Positions 49,601 through 58,588 of a stretch of 64,000 nucleotides of DNA are shown piece after piece. Both the position numbers and the translations under genes were made by a program. The notes beneath the pieces are model-generated. The model did not search any database. It was not told where the DNA came from and was given only the letters and a program-made list of their open reading frames with translations. The stretch comes from Bog-793 sp035625025 (GTDB lineage Bacteria > Actinomycetota > Acidimicrobiia > Acidimicrobiales > Bog-793): NCBI GenBank assembly GCA_035625025.1, contig DASPQJ010000054.1, positions 62,001 through 126,000 of the forward strand. Reading direction: 5' to 3'. Numbering within the stretch: the first letter of the stretch is position 1; the number at the start of each line of letters is the position of its first letter.

Positions 49601-51168
49601 CGCACCACGACATCTACTCGATCGAAGATCTCGCCCAGTTGATCCACGACCTCAAGAACGCCAACAATCGCGCCCGGATCAACGTGAAGCTCGTCGCCGA
49701 GGTCGGCGTCGGGACAGTCGCGGCGGGGGTCGCCAAGGCGCACGCCGACGTGGTGCTCATCTCCGGCGAGGACGGTGGCACCGGGGCGTCGCCGCTCACG
49801 TCGATCAAGCACGCCGGCGTTCCCTGGGAGTTGGGCCTCGCCGAGACCCAGCAGACTTTGGTGCGGAACGCCCTGCGCGATCGCATCGTCGTGCAGGTCG
49901 ACGGGCAGATGAAGACCGGCCGTGACGTCGTCATCGGGGCATTGCTCGGCGCCGAGGAGTTCGGTTTCGGGACCGCGCCGCTTGTCGTGCTGGGGTGCGT
50001 GATGATGCGGGTCTGCCACCTCGACACTTGTCCGGTCGGGATCGCGACCCAGAACCGGGAGCTGCGCAAGCGCTTCGCGGGGCGCCCGGAGTACGTCGAG
50101 ACCTTCTTCACCTTCATCGCCCGAGAGGTGCGGGAGTATCTCGCGCAACTGGGTTTCCGCACCCTCGACCAGGCCGTCGGGCACGTCGAGTGCCTCGACG
50201 TCGAACCGGCCGTGAAGCACTGGAAGGCCGCCGGCCTCGACCTGCGGCCGTTGCTCACCCGGGTCGAGCCCTATCTCGGCACGACCGAGCTCCACCAGGT
50301 GCGCGCCCAGGACCACGGCCTCGACCGGGCGCTCGACAACGAGCTGCTCGAGCTGGCGAAGCCGGCTCTCGAGCGGGGAGAACCGGTCGAGATCTCGCTC
50401 CCGGTACGGAACGTGCACCGCACAGTCGGCACGATGCTCGGTGCCGAAGTGACCCGGCGCTACGGAGGTGCGGGCCTGCCCCCGGGCACGATCAAGATCA
50501 CGTTGTCCGGCTCGGGCGGTCAAAGCTTCGGCGCGTTCATCCCCTCCGGCGTTGAGATCGTCCTGTACGGGGACACCAACGACTACCTGGCCAAGGGCCT
50601 CTCCGGCGGCACTGTCGTCGTCCGTCCGCCAGTCGGCGCCGGTTTCGTCGCCGAGGAGAACATCATCGCTGGAAACGTCTGCGCCTACGGGGCGACGGGT
50701 GGCGAGTTGTTCATTGCCGGACAGGTCGGCGAGCGCTTCTGCGTCCGCAACTCAGGCGCGACGGCGGTGGTCGAAGGCGTCGGTGACCACGGATGCGAGT
50801 ACATGACGGGGGGCCGTGCCGTCGTGCTCGGGCCCACCGGCCGCAACTTCGCGGCCGGAATGTCGGGCGGTCTCGCCTACGTCTGGGACCCCGAGGACCT
50901 GCTGACGCGGCGCCTCAACCGCCAGATGGTTGACCTCGAGCCGCTCGACGACGAGGACCGGGCATTCCTGGCCGCGGTGATCACGCGCCATAGGGAGCTC
51001 ACCGGCTCGGAACTGGGGGCACGCCTCGTCGCCCGGATGCCCGAGGTCATCGGCGAGTTCAAGAAGATCATGCCTTTCGATTATCGCCGGGTGATCGAGG
51101 CGACGCGGCGGGCCGTGGCGAGCGGGGAGTCGGTCGACGACGCGGTCATGGCGGCGGCGCATGGCTGA
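46609..51168 (+). CDS. gltB: Glutamate synthase (NADPH) large subunit
   Basis: About 1519 residues from GTG 46609 (ATG 46546 is an alternative). The amidotransferase domain exposes its nucleophile Cys in FEHDACGIAFVAQLG, about 20 residues in, which is normal after propeptide removal. Then ARFSTNTFPSWSLAHPYRLI, SHNGEINTVQGNRNWM. The FMN synthase domain has SYGSISSEAHETLAVAMNRL, SNSGEGGEDPARY and EDGGTGASPLTSIKHAGVPW. The 3Fe-4S cysteines lie in CVMMRVCHLDTCPVGIATQN. A C-terminal beta-helix domain (GSGGQSFGAFIPSG) ends it. It transfers the amide nitrogen of glutamine to 2-oxoglutarate. gltD overlaps its end by eight bases. Confidence 0.97.
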   Translation: MNEAKTEQGLYDPRFEHDACGIAFVAQLGQGPSHEVVELAITALENLAHRGAFGADPETGDGAGITVQMPDRFFRESVGVSLPPVGSYASGIAFLPQDPEEARRRREEIALLAADEDLEVLCWREVPVELGAAGKTAGAMAPSFWQLFLGSKASGSRPGLSGMELERLAYALRKRAEHAITDCYFPSLSTRTFIYKGMLSSVQLRRVFPDLSDARFASALALVHARFSTNTFPSWSLAHPYRLISHNGEINTVQGNRNWMRAREAQLRSDLFPGDINRLLPIITPGGSDSASFDEVLELLHLGGRSVPHALLMMIPEAWENHAEMDSARRSFYRFHGCVMEPWDGPAAMVFTDGTLIGATLDRNGLRPERYWVTSDGLVVMASEVGVLDIAPERIIKKGRLQPGRMFLVDTGAGRIIDDAEVKESLAAEHPYGAWLAENLLSIDELPHREMLVPQHGSLVRQQRLFGYTDEELRVIVAPMARAGLEPTGSMGSDTPIAVLSDRPRLLFEYFAQLFAQVTNPPLDAIREELVTSLSATIGPEQNLLQPTQSSCRQITLEFPIISNDDLAKLVYVNERGETPGFKSFVVDGLYEVAGGGEALGRALERICAEVVTAIEGGANVIILSDRHASVALAPIPSLLLVSAVHQHLVREKSRARAGLVVESGDARETHHMALLVSYGAAAVNPYLAVDSVIDMARRGLIDLPERRAVANYVKAAGKGVLKVMSKMGISTIASYTGAQVFEAVGLDQGLVDRYFTGTTSKLGGVGLDVLAEEVARRHHSAFNGRPGELDHRELETGGDYHWRREGEYHLLNPKTVFKLQQATRSGDYEVFKQYTRLVDDQSERLATLRGLLRLRTGEGAPRQPVPLDEVEPVEAIVKHFATGAMSYGSISSEAHETLAVAMNRLGARSNSGEGGEDPARYVPDPNGDSRRSATKQVASGRFGVTSEYLTNADDLQIKMAQGAKPGEGGQLPGAKVYPWIAKTRYSTPGVGLISPPPHHDIYSIEDLAQLIHDLKNANNRARINVKLVAEVGVGTVAAGVAKAHADVVLISGEDGGTGASPLTSIKHAGVPWELGLAETQQTLVRNALRDRIVVQVDGQMKTGRDVVIGALLGAEEFGFGTAPLVVLGCVMMRVCHLDTCPVGIATQNRELRKRFAGRPEYVETFFTFIAREVREYLAQLGFRTLDQAVGHVECLDVEPAVKHWKAAGLDLRPLLTRVEPYLGTTELHQVRAQDHGLDRALDNELLELAKPALERGEPVEISLPVRNVHRTVGTMLGAEVTRRYGGAGLPPGTIKITLSGSGGQSFGAFIPSGVEIVLYGDTNDYLAKGLSGGTVVVRPPVGAGFVAEENIIAGNVCAYGATGGELFIAGQVGERFCVRNSGATAVVEGVGDHGCEYMTGGRAVVLGPTGRNFAAGMSGGLAYVWDPEDLLTRRLNRQMVDLEPLDDEDRAFLAAVITRHRELTGSELGARLVARMPEVIGEFKKIMPFDYRRVIEATRRAVASGESVDDAVMAAAHG

Positions 51169-52651
51169 CCCCCGGGGCTTTCTGAGTTTCGAGCGACGGG
51201 GGCCCGCGCGGCGCCCTGTCGCGGAGCGGATCCACGACTGGCGGGAGATCTACTTGCCGTTCGCGCCGGAGGCGCTGCGTGTCCAGGCGGCGCGCTGTAT
51301 GGACTGCGGGATCCCCTTCTGCCACCAGGGTTGCCCGCTCGGCAACCTGATCCCGGAGTGGAACGACCTCGTTTACCGCGACGAGATGGCCCAAGCGGCG
51401 GACCGCCTGCACGCGACGAACAACTTCCCGGAATTCACGGGCAGGCTGTGCCCGGCCCCATGCGAGGGCGCCTGTGTCCTGGGAATCAACGCCGACCCGG
51501 TGTCGATCAAACAGGTCGAGTTCGAGATCGCCGAATGGGCGACGGCGGATCTCAGACCGCAACTCGTGTCGCCCGCGACAGGCCGGCGAGTCGCCGTCGT
51601 CGGATCGGGTCCCGCTGGATTGGCCGCCGCCCAGCAGCTCACCCGGGCGGGTCATGACGTCGTCGTCTACGAGCGAGCCGAGCGCCTCGGCGGACTGATC
51701 CGCTACGGGGTGCCCGAGTTCAAGCTGGAAAAGGCGGCGATCGACCGCCGGATCGAGCAGATGCGAGCCGAGGGCACGCGCTTCGAGGCGCGGACCGCGA
51801 TCGGCGAGGGATCTGTCGGCGAAGTCCCCGGGACGGCCGCGCCGGACGCGCGGATCATCTCGGCTCGCGAGCTACGCGCGACCCACGACGCAGTCGTGCT
51901 CGCGGTCGGCTCGACGAAGCCGCGTGATCTGCCTGTTCCCGGTCGGCAGCTCGCCGGAGTCCATTTCGCGATGGACTTCTTGAAAGGGGCCAACCTCGTC
52001 TGCGAGGGTGCGATACCCCGAGCACCGATCGACGCCGCCGGCAAGCGCGTCGTCATCCTCGGCGGGGGCGACACGGGGGCCGACTGCCTCGGGACCGTGC
52101 ATCGCCAGGGTGCGTCGTCGGTCGACCAGGTCGAGATCCTGCCCGAGCCGCCCGGGACCCGGGCGCCAGACAACCCCTGGCCGACCTGGCCGAGGACGCT
52201 CCACCTCGCGGCAGCCCACGAAGAAGGCGGCGAACGGCTCTACTCCCTCGCCACGTCCTCGTTCGCCGATGACGGCGCCGGCGCGGTGGCGGCGCTCCTC
52301 GTCGACTCGGTGCGGTACGCCGAAGGCCGATTTGAGGTCGTCGACGGGACGCGCCGGAAGATTGCGGCCGACCTCGTATTGCTGGCTCTCGGTTTCACGG
52401 GTCCGGAGCAGAGCGGCGTCGTCGGCGAACTCGGACTGGCACTGAACGAACGCCAGAACGTCGCAGTCGACGGCGACTTCATGACGAGCGTCGACGGCGT
52501 CTTCGCCTGCGGCGACATGGCCCGGGGGCAGAGCCTCGTCGTCTGGGCAGTCGCCGAGGGCCGCTCCGCCGCGGCGGCGGTCGACACCTATCTCATGGGA
52601 TCGACCGATCTGCCCTGGCCTCTGCGGCCGGGTGAGGTGGCGCTCGCCTGA
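51161..52651 (+). CDS. gltD: Glutamate synthase (NADPH) small subunit
   Basis: 496 residues. The N-terminal Fe-S domain carries CMDCGIPFCHQGCPLGNLIP and CPAPCEGACVLGINADPVSI. The FAD fold is VAVVGSGPAGLAAAQQLTRA with GGLIRYGVPEFKLEK. The NADPH fold is VVILGGGDTGADCLGTVHRQ, and GVFACGDMARGQSLVVWAV lies near the end. It feeds electrons from NADPH to GltB. The ATG lies eight bases inside gltB, so the subunits are translationally coupled. Length and motifs are complete. Confidence 0.97.
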   Translation: MADPRGFLSFERRGPARRPVAERIHDWREIYLPFAPEALRVQAARCMDCGIPFCHQGCPLGNLIPEWNDLVYRDEMAQAADRLHATNNFPEFTGRLCPAPCEGACVLGINADPVSIKQVEFEIAEWATADLRPQLVSPATGRRVAVVGSGPAGLAAAQQLTRAGHDVVVYERAERLGGLIRYGVPEFKLEKAAIDRRIEQMRAEGTRFEARTAIGEGSVGEVPGTAAPDARIISARELRATHDAVVLAVGSTKPRDLPVPGRQLAGVHFAMDFLKGANLVCEGAIPRAPIDAAGKRVVILGGGDTGADCLGTVHRQGASSVDQVEILPEPPGTRAPDNPWPTWPRTLHLAAAHEEGGERLYSLATSSFADDGAGAVAALLVDSVRYAEGRFEVVDGTRRKIAADLVLLALGFTGPEQSGVVGELGLALNERQNVAVDGDFMTSVDGVFACGDMARGQSLVVWAVAEGRSAAAAVDTYLMGSTDLPWPLRPGEVALA

Positions 52652-52789
52652 GACGGGTCGGCCGGGAGATCGTCCGGTTCGCCGAGATCGGAGCGAGTGG
52701 GCCCGGTGGATCTGTTGGCAACGCGGCAGACAGCCGTCGTGCGACGGGGTTGACGAGGGAAGACCATGTCGTGTGGCGCGGGGGGTTCG

Positions 52790-53657
52790 CACGGCGTTCG
52801 GGAACGCGGTGGCCGTCCTGCTCGCCTCGACCTGGGCGGGGTCCCCCGGCGGCGGCCTGGGCCACCGGCTCCGTTCGTTGGGACGTCGCGCGCCCTTCTT
52901 CCGCCGGGGGCGCCGCGGCTTGACCCGTCGGCGCCGCCGGGCAATCCGTTCGCGACGACGACTATCGCGCCGACCTGCGCAGTCGCCAGGGCAACATCAC
53001 GGCCGCGCTGTACGACTCCGAGAATCGCGAGCTCCACCTGCCGACCCGGGGTCAGGGAACAGACGGCGAGCATCGGGAGGGTCGACATCCTCGTCACGCT
53101 GCTCCACGAGGAGCGGGCCGCCTTTCACCCGCTCGACGAGGACGACGAGGCTCTCGCCACCGGGATGATCGAGGCGCGCGCCAACGACGAAGCCACGGAT
53201 TTGCGGGGCGCGGCGGGCGGTAGCGGGGCGATCGCGTGCTTTGACGCGCTCGCCGGATTCACCGACACGACGCCGGACACGGAAGTTGCTGGGGCGAGAC
53301 GACGATGGCGCTCGGCCAAGTCAGGCTGCTCGAGCGTCTCGTGGTGGCGAATGCGCTCCTCGATTCCGCCTCGCGGACCTACGAGCTCGGGCGGAGGGAG
53401 AACGTGATCACGTCCGTCGCTGGGACGTGTGTGCCGGACCCCCGGCGAGCGTGTCGGTCGCGTCAAATAACGGCTGGGTCCCGATCGTCGCGGGTAACTG
53501 GCAGATCAACGGCATCGGCCACGTCGACGGTCAGGGCCGCGCCTAGCTCGTCGCCGTGCGCAGCAACGAGACCGCGACCGAGGCCTACGGGATCACGACG
53601 ATCGAGGGGATCTCGCGGGTCCTCTGGTCCCGGCTCGCTATCCCCCGGCCGCGGTAG
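52790..53657 (+). pseudogene. Beta-lactamase-like serine hydrolase, frameshifted pseudogene
   Basis: A protein pattern typical of actinomycete secreted serine hydrolases can be followed across frames. VRDDDYRADLRSRQGNITAA, LYDSENRELHLPTRG come first (about 52955-53055). Then TASIGRVDILVTLLHEE and MIEARANDEATDL follow (53062-53290), MALGQVRLLERLVVANALLD (from 53305), and finally NNGWVPIVAGNWQINGIGHV. A TAG lies at 53544-53546, then LVAVRSNETATEAYGITTIE and GISRVLWSRL to TAG 53655-53657. The S-x-x-K motif is S-I-G-R, so even the catalytic Lys is lost. At least three frameshifts and one internal stop are present. A plausible signal peptide (AFGNAVAVLLASTWAG) lies near 52795. Confidence 0.7.
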
Positions 53658-54102
53658 CTGTGGTTCCGCCCGCGAGGAGCTCGTCGGTCGCCGGATCGGC
53701 TTCGCCCCCGAAGTGGAGTTCGAGCACTCGCCGGAAGCTCGGTTCGGCGGGCGCCGCCCGCAGGAACAGCGTCATCGACGAGCGCAGTTTCATGGCGTCG
53801 ATCGCACCGAAGATCTCGGGAGCTCTCGCCGCGGCGCCCGCGACGAGAACTTCGCAGCAGGCGACAAGGCGCGGGCCGAGGATTGGGTGCGCGAGGTAAG
53901 CCTTGGCCTCTTCAAGCGAGGAGATCGCGAAGTACTGGGACGTCGCGCTCTTGCCGAGACCGGCGATCTGGGGGAAGACAAACCACATCCAGTGGCCGGT
54001 CTTGTGGCCCCGGCGCAGTTCGTCGAGGGCTCGTTCGAAGGTGGCCGCGCGATCCTGAGCCCGCACGAAGCGTTCGAGTTTGCCGGGATCGTCACCTGTC
54101 AT
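53638..54102 (-). CDS. DUF1810-family protein
   Basis: 154 residues from ATG 54102. Family features are LERFVRAQDRAATFERALDE, RRGHKTGHWMWFVFPQIAGL, GKSATSQYFAISSLEEAKAY and LAHPILGPRLVACCEVLVAG. DUF1810 proteins (YbeI/calpastatin-like in older annotations) are common and uncharacterised. The start overlaps the cupin gene stop as ATGA, so the two are cotranscribed. The C-terminal Ala/Thr-rich end overlaps the neighbouring pseudogene by 20 bases. Confidence 0.85.
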   Translation of the reverse strand: MTGDDPGKLERFVRAQDRAATFERALDELRRGHKTGHWMWFVFPQIAGLGKSATSQYFAISSLEEAKAYLAHPILGPRLVACCEVLVAGAAARAPEIFGAIDAMKLRSSMTLFLRAAPAEPSFRRVLELHFGGEADPATDELLAGGTTATAAGG

Positions 54103-54464
54103 CGGGCGGGTGCGCGCCGGATCGGCACTGTCGCATCGCTCGCCTCCTCAGCGGGGAAATGGATGGCGAGCCAGCGGGTACCAGGGTTGGCGCGGACGAG
54201 ACGGTGCGGCGTGTGCCAGGGGAGGAACACCCAGTCCCCTGGATCGAGCGAGAGGCGTTCGTTGTCGATCTCAAGTTCGGCACCACCGTCCACCAGGACG
54301 ACCCACTCGTCGTGGTCCTGATCGAATTCGATTGGTGCGGCGAGCTCGCCGCTCAGGATCTGCTCGATCACCACGCCGTGCAGCTGGAAGAGCTCATCGG
54401 TTCGCTCACCGTTGACAGGTGCGAGGGACGAGTCGACGAGGTGACCACGACGGAATGCCGACAT
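54099..54464 (-). CDS. Cupin-domain protein
   Basis: 121 residues. The cupin core has LHGVVIEQILSGELAAPIEF, DQDHDEWVVLVDGGAELEID, LDPGDWVFLPWHTPHRLVRA. The metal-binding pattern of motif 1 is seen as D-Q-D-H-D-E-W-V and motif 2 as P-x-H-T-P-H, so a metal site is plausible. Function is unknown; small cupins of this kind include isomerases, dioxygenases and binding proteins. It is the first gene of a two-gene unit with DUF1810 and is divergent from the carboxypeptidase gene. Confidence 0.8.
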   Translation of the reverse strand: MSAFRRGHLVDSSLAPVNGERTDELFQLHGVVIEQILSGELAAPIEFDQDHDEWVVLVDGGAELEIDNERLSLDPGDWVFLPWHTPHRLVRANPGTRWLAIHFPAEEASDATVPIRRAPAR

Positions 54465-54616
54465 GGTCCGAGGTTACGCCGGCGTGGCGCGCAATGGGCC
54501 GGTCAAGCGCGAGGCGCTCTTGCCCGAGGGAGGGAAGGCAGTGTTTCCCACCGGTCACGGCGACACCGGATAGATTCCGTGCGAATTCGCCCGCGCCGAT
54601 CGGAGAAGACCACCGC

Positions 54617-55960
54617 GTGCACGACCCGATGCGTAAGCCCGTGCCGCGCCGCCGCGCCAAGATCCCGGCAAATCGTCGGGTTTCGCGGGCCGTCTATCGG
54701 CGGCGCCGGATAGTGGTCGCGGCCTGCGCCTTGACGATCTTGGGGCTTGCGATCGGCGTCCCGGTTTGGTCGATCGGCACCAACCACGGGGCCGGAACCG
54801 GTGGGACCCCAACGGCGATGGGGGCGGCGGGGCAAGCCAGAACGGGAGCGAGCCGCATCGACAAGATCGCAGTCGTCCCAGGCCTGAGGCCCGTTTTCAC
54901 CTGGCCGAAGGTGGGACAAGCGGCGGTCGCGGTGCGGGGAGTCGGCATCGTCGGCCGGTCGGCACGGGAGCGACCGGTCCCAATCGCCAGCCTCACGAAG
55001 ATGATGACGGCCTTCGTCATTCTCTACGACCACCCGCTCGCGTCGGGCGAATCCGGCCCGTCGGTCCTGATCACTCCGGCCGACGTCGGGACGTGGGAGG
55101 CAGAGGCCGTCGCTGGGGACAGCACCGTGAAAGTCGCCGCGGGTGAGAGCCTTTCCGAGTACCAGCTCCTTGAGGCACTTCTCGTTCCTTCCGGGGACAA
55201 CATCGCCGACCTGCTGGCGACCTGGGACGCGGGGAGTGTCGGGAGGTTCGTCGAGAAGATGAACACGATGGCGAAGATCCTCGGACTCACCTCGACGCAC
55301 TACGCCGACGCGAGCGGAATCGACGCCTCGTCGGTCAGCACTGCGGCCGACCAGGCGAGACTCGCCGCCGACCTGATGGGCAGCACGGTCGTCCGCGCCA
55401 TCGTCCGCAAGCGGCATTTCGCGTTCCCCGTCGCGAAGAGCCTGTGGAACGCCAACCCGGCTCTCGGCACCGACGGGATCATCGGCGTCAAGTCGGGCTG
55501 GACCTTCGCGGCGAACAGTTGCCTCGTCACGGCCGCCTTCCGCACCGTGCGACACCACGGAGTTCTCGTCGTCGCGGCCGTGCTCGGCCAACCGGGCGGC
55601 CTGGTGGACGCGACAGTCGTCGACGAGGATCTTCTGCGGGTGACGACGGGCGCGCTCGTGGCCTACAGGGTCGCCGCGGCGGGGGCGAAGGTCACTACCG
55701 TCGCCCTGCCGAAAGCCGCGGGAAAAGTGGTTCTCGTCGCGCCGCGCCAACCGAGCTTCGCGACGGCCTGGCGCGGACTGAAGCTCACCGAAAGGATCAG
55801 CAGCAGCACTGGCTTGTCGTCGAGTGTGCTCGCCACGGAACGCGTCGGCACGATCGTCGCTGAGCTGGAAGTCGTCGCGCCGTGGGGCGTCATCGGGCGA
55901 TTTCCCTTGCGAGTTGACGTCGTAAGGGAAACGGCGTCGGGACCGACGGGAAGTGGTTAG
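54617..55960 (+). CDS. D-alanyl-D-alanine carboxypeptidase (PBP5-like, serine type)
   Basis: About 447 residues from GTG 54617, with GGAGAAG eight bases upstream. A basic N-terminus and signal anchor come first (IVVAACALTILGLAIGVPV). The penicillin-binding motifs are S-x-x-K in PVPIASLTKMMTAFVILYD (about residue 125), S-x-N as VPSGDNIADLL and K-x-G as GVKSGWTFAANSCL. HYADASGIDASSVSTAADQA matches the family. It trims the terminal D-Ala of peptidoglycan stem peptides. The C-terminal region after residue 340 (AAGKVVLVAPRQPSF) is like a PBP5 C-terminal domain without a membrane anchor helix. Confidence 0.9.
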   Translation: MHDPMRKPVPRRRAKIPANRRVSRAVYRRRRIVVAACALTILGLAIGVPVWSIGTNHGAGTGGTPTAMGAAGQARTGASRIDKIAVVPGLRPVFTWPKVGQAAVAVRGVGIVGRSARERPVPIASLTKMMTAFVILYDHPLASGESGPSVLITPADVGTWEAEAVAGDSTVKVAAGESLSEYQLLEALLVPSGDNIADLLATWDAGSVGRFVEKMNTMAKILGLTSTHYADASGIDASSVSTAADQARLAADLMGSTVVRAIVRKRHFAFPVAKSLWNANPALGTDGIIGVKSGWTFAANSCLVTAAFRTVRHHGVLVVAAVLGQPGGLVDATVVDEDLLRVTTGALVAYRVAAAGAKVTTVALPKAAGKVVLVAPRQPSFATAWRGLKLTERISSSTGLSSSVLATERVGTIVAELEVVAPWGVIGRFPLRVDVVRETASGPTGSG

Positions 55961-56269
55961 TAGCGGTTCGCAGCCGCTCTGCGGGGCGCGGGTCGGCGTG
56001 CCGCCCGGCGGTGGCAGGGTGGTGGCTGGGGCAAGCTCTGGTCGCGGCGACCGCTGGCGCGGATTCGCCGGTGACGGGTCCGTCCTATCTGACGGTTGGT
56101 CCACGGACCCAGTGTCTTCGATCTCGAATAAGGGCTCTCTCTGACCGCCTCAGGTGGCGGCGAGGCCGCGCTTTGCGGACGATGGCGCGAACGGCGCAGC
56201 TGACCTCGGCGTCAGCTCGCGGGTGCGACGACAGCGCCGCGAGACCGCGAGTCCACCTCACCGGCGAGC
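55961..56269. other. Convergent spacer between the carboxypeptidase and DUF2079-like genes
   Basis: 309 bases with no credible gene. A short GC hairpin, ccgcc-tcaggt-ggcgg at 56145-56160, lies between the convergent genes and could help terminate either transcript, although no T-run follows. Confidence 0.4.
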
Positions 56270-58348
56270 TCAGGGCGACGAAAGGTCGTTAACCGAGAGC
56301 GACCACACTGAGGTGTGACCGCGCCCGGGGGTCCAGATCCGAATCTCGACGTTGTCCGAGTCCCGAGGCGGCACCGGCTCGTAGCGGAAGATGGCGGACC
56401 CCCTCTCGCTCGCCGGGGTTTGGGGCATCGGCACGCCGAACGGCAGGAGCACCTGCTCGGCTCGGGGGGAGCGGACGATCTGACGAGCGAGCAGTTCGTC
56501 GCCTCGCGCCGAGTCCTCCCAGACTTCAACGTTGACTGGCACCGTAGATGACAATTTCACGTCTGCCGCGTACCGGCCCTGGGCCAGGGCCCATTCGTCT
56601 CCGGAAACGACGTAACCCTTCGGGCCCGTCGATTTCGCAAGCCACGTCGCCTCGGGACCGTTCTGGACCGGCCGGGCCGCGACGCCGACACTCGTCCACG
56701 CCGGCACGGCGGTATCCGGCCCGCCGAGCGAGACGGAGCGAATCCCCGAGGGCACGTTCCAGCGGATCACCCAGACGCCGTCGTCTTCTGCGGTTAGCCG
56801 CGCGCCGGCCAAGCGCGCGACGGTCCCGATCGACCCTTCGGTAGTGGCTGTGCTCGGGACCTCGATGCCCTGGTTCGGCGACAGGACGAACCACACCACT
56901 GTGCTCTTCACGGGGAACCTCTCGCTAGCGAGGAATCCGCTTTGGGGATTTCCGTAGACGTAGAGGTACTGGCGCGCGGCGAAGCTGCCGACGAAACCCT
57001 GCGAAGCGATGACCTCGGCGTTCGGGGGGATTTCTCGCGCGGTCTGGCGTATCGTGGCGGCCGCTTCAGCGTCGACGCGAACGAATTGGTTTTCCGTGTC
57101 GGGGAACCAGAGCGCGAACCAGGCCAGCGCATTAACGACGATGATGCCCGCGAGCAATCCTCCCAAGATCTGGCGCCGGCGGAGGAGTGCCGCGACGATC
57201 AACGCGCTTGCCACCGCGAGCGCCGCGTAGACGATGAGGTTCGAGAATCCCGGATAGCTGAACTGCTGGTTGTTGATGACGCTGTTCTCGAGCAGCGTCG
57301 GCACGGACAGGAAAAAGCCGACAGCCGCGAAAAGCCCGACGAAACCGACGGGCGCGGTGTTCGCCCAAAGATTCCACCCGTGCGTCGCCACGACTCGGAG
57401 CACCGTCGCCAGATGCAGGACGGCATGAACTGCATACCCGGTGAGCTCCACGGTGCCGTGAGAGCGGGAGGACGTCCCGACTAAGTAGCTAAGTCCCTCG
57501 CTGACGACACTCGACCCTGACGAAATCAGCCGGGTCGCCTGCATGGCATCGAGGACGAACAACCACGCGATCCCGAGTGCGCCGATCACTGCGGGGATGG
57601 TCAGGGTCTGAAGGATCGAGGTGGGAGTTTCGGCTCCGGCGCGACGCTCTGTGTGCCGCCGCATCAGGAGGACCGCGACCCCGCAAAGGCCGATGCTGAT
57701 CACGTAGACGGTCTCTGCCGCGCCGCAAAAGGCCGTAAGCAGGCTCCAGATCCACACGGTCTTGCGTCGTTGTAACAGCGCCCGCAGGGCCAAGATCGCA
57801 AAGAACACACCGAAGGGCTCCATCTGAACGGCAAACGACACCGACCAGTAGACCCAGGGGTCGAACACAAGGAGAATCACCGTCAAGGTCCATCCGACGC
57901 CCGCGACGACGCGATCGCGACGCGGCCGCCCTTCCGTCCAGGGGAGCAGTTCGCCGATCCACCGGTAGCACACCACGGATGTGCCGAAGTAGGCGAGATC
58001 CTGCAACCACCAGAAACCGAGCAGGTGGTTCGGGAACAGCCAGTACAGCGGCGCGAGGAGGTAGACGATGAACTCGCCGTCGTTCTGCCAGAACGGGATC
58101 GAGCCGGTCATCACGGTGCTTCTCACGAGCAGGTGGCCGTGGGCGATCTCGTACCAGGCCTGGTAGTAGATCGCGTAGTCCCACGACATGCTCGCCCGGT
58201 CGACGAGGACGGTGCTCCACCAGAGGAGGCCTACGAGCTGCCCGGCGATGAGCAACCAGCCGAAACCGCGCAGGCAGGTCTTGAGGCGTTGCGGACCGGC
58301 GGGCCTTCTTGTGGTGCGCGGTCCGACGATGGATGGCGGATTTGTCAT
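56270..58348 (-). CDS. DUF2079-like polytopic membrane protein
   Basis: 692 residues. About 12 hydrophobic helices fill residues 25-430 (LLIAGQLVGLLWWSTVLV, WVYWSVSFAVQMEPFGVFFA, GILGG-type LGGLLAGIIVVNALAWFALW). A roughly 250-residue soluble, probably extracytoplasmic, C-terminal part follows. The N-terminal block WDYAIYYQAWYEIAHGHLL leading to NDGEFIVYLLAPLYWLFPN parallels the D-x-x-I-F-x-Q-x-x-W...H-x-S-P-x-x-Y-L-L-x-P-L-Y of DUF2079 membrane proteins. Those share the GT-C glycosyltransferase fold. An envelope glycan or lipid role is inferred. It is alone, with tRNA-Gly just upstream on the same strand. Confidence 0.7.
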   Translation of the reverse strand: MTNPPSIVGPRTTRRPAGPQRLKTCLRGFGWLLIAGQLVGLLWWSTVLVDRASMSWDYAIYYQAWYEIAHGHLLVRSTVMTGSIPFWQNDGEFIVYLLAPLYWLFPNHLLGFWWLQDLAYFGTSVVCYRWIGELLPWTEGRPRRDRVVAGVGWTLTVILLVFDPWVYWSVSFAVQMEPFGVFFAILALRALLQRRKTVWIWSLLTAFCGAAETVYVISIGLCGVAVLLMRRHTERRAGAETPTSILQTLTIPAVIGALGIAWLFVLDAMQATRLISSGSSVVSEGLSYLVGTSSRSHGTVELTGYAVHAVLHLATVLRVVATHGWNLWANTAPVGFVGLFAAVGFFLSVPTLLENSVINNQQFSYPGFSNLIVYAALAVASALIVAALLRRRQILGGLLAGIIVVNALAWFALWFPDTENQFVRVDAEAAATIRQTAREIPPNAEVIASQGFVGSFAARQYLYVYGNPQSGFLASERFPVKSTVVWFVLSPNQGIEVPSTATTEGSIGTVARLAGARLTAEDDGVWVIRWNVPSGIRSVSLGGPDTAVPAWTSVGVAARPVQNGPEATWLAKSTGPKGYVVSGDEWALAQGRYAADVKLSSTVPVNVEVWEDSARGDELLARQIVRSPRAEQVLLPFGVPMPQTPASERGSAIFRYEPVPPRDSDNVEIRIWTPGRGHTSVWSLSVNDLSSP

Positions 58349-58435
58349 TCAAGCCATCCGGTGTTTCGGTATCTGTCACGGGTCGGCCTGGTCGTTGGAA
58401 CAGCCGCCTGCTGCCACCCCCCCGATATCACCGTG

Positions 58436-58506
58436 AGCGGGCGACGGGAATCGAACCCGCGTTCTCAGCTTGGGAAGCTGATGTTCTGCCGCTGAACTAC
58501 GCCCGC
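58436..58506 (-). tRNA. tRNA-Gly (CCC anticodon)
   Basis: The minus strand folds as a cloverleaf. The acceptor GCGGGCG pairs with CGCCCGC. The D arm has GTTCAGCGGCAGAAC, the anticodon arm is TCAGCTTCCCAAGCTGA with CCC in the loop, and the T arm contains GGGTTCGATTCCC. The discriminator is T. CCA is not encoded. The 71-base length is normal for tRNA-Gly. Confidence 0.93.
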
Positions 58507-58588
58507 GTGCCCGGCCGGACAACTCCAACCGCCCGGACGACTCCGGAGCGGCCAAGTTGTCGTGGTCACTGTATCGTGCGAATCGAAG

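Noticed and set aside
48586..50523. A 645-codon open frame antisense to gltB
   Set aside because: It lies wholly opposite a strongly conserved gene. Such frames arise in GC-rich DNA from codon bias; no domain is recognisable.
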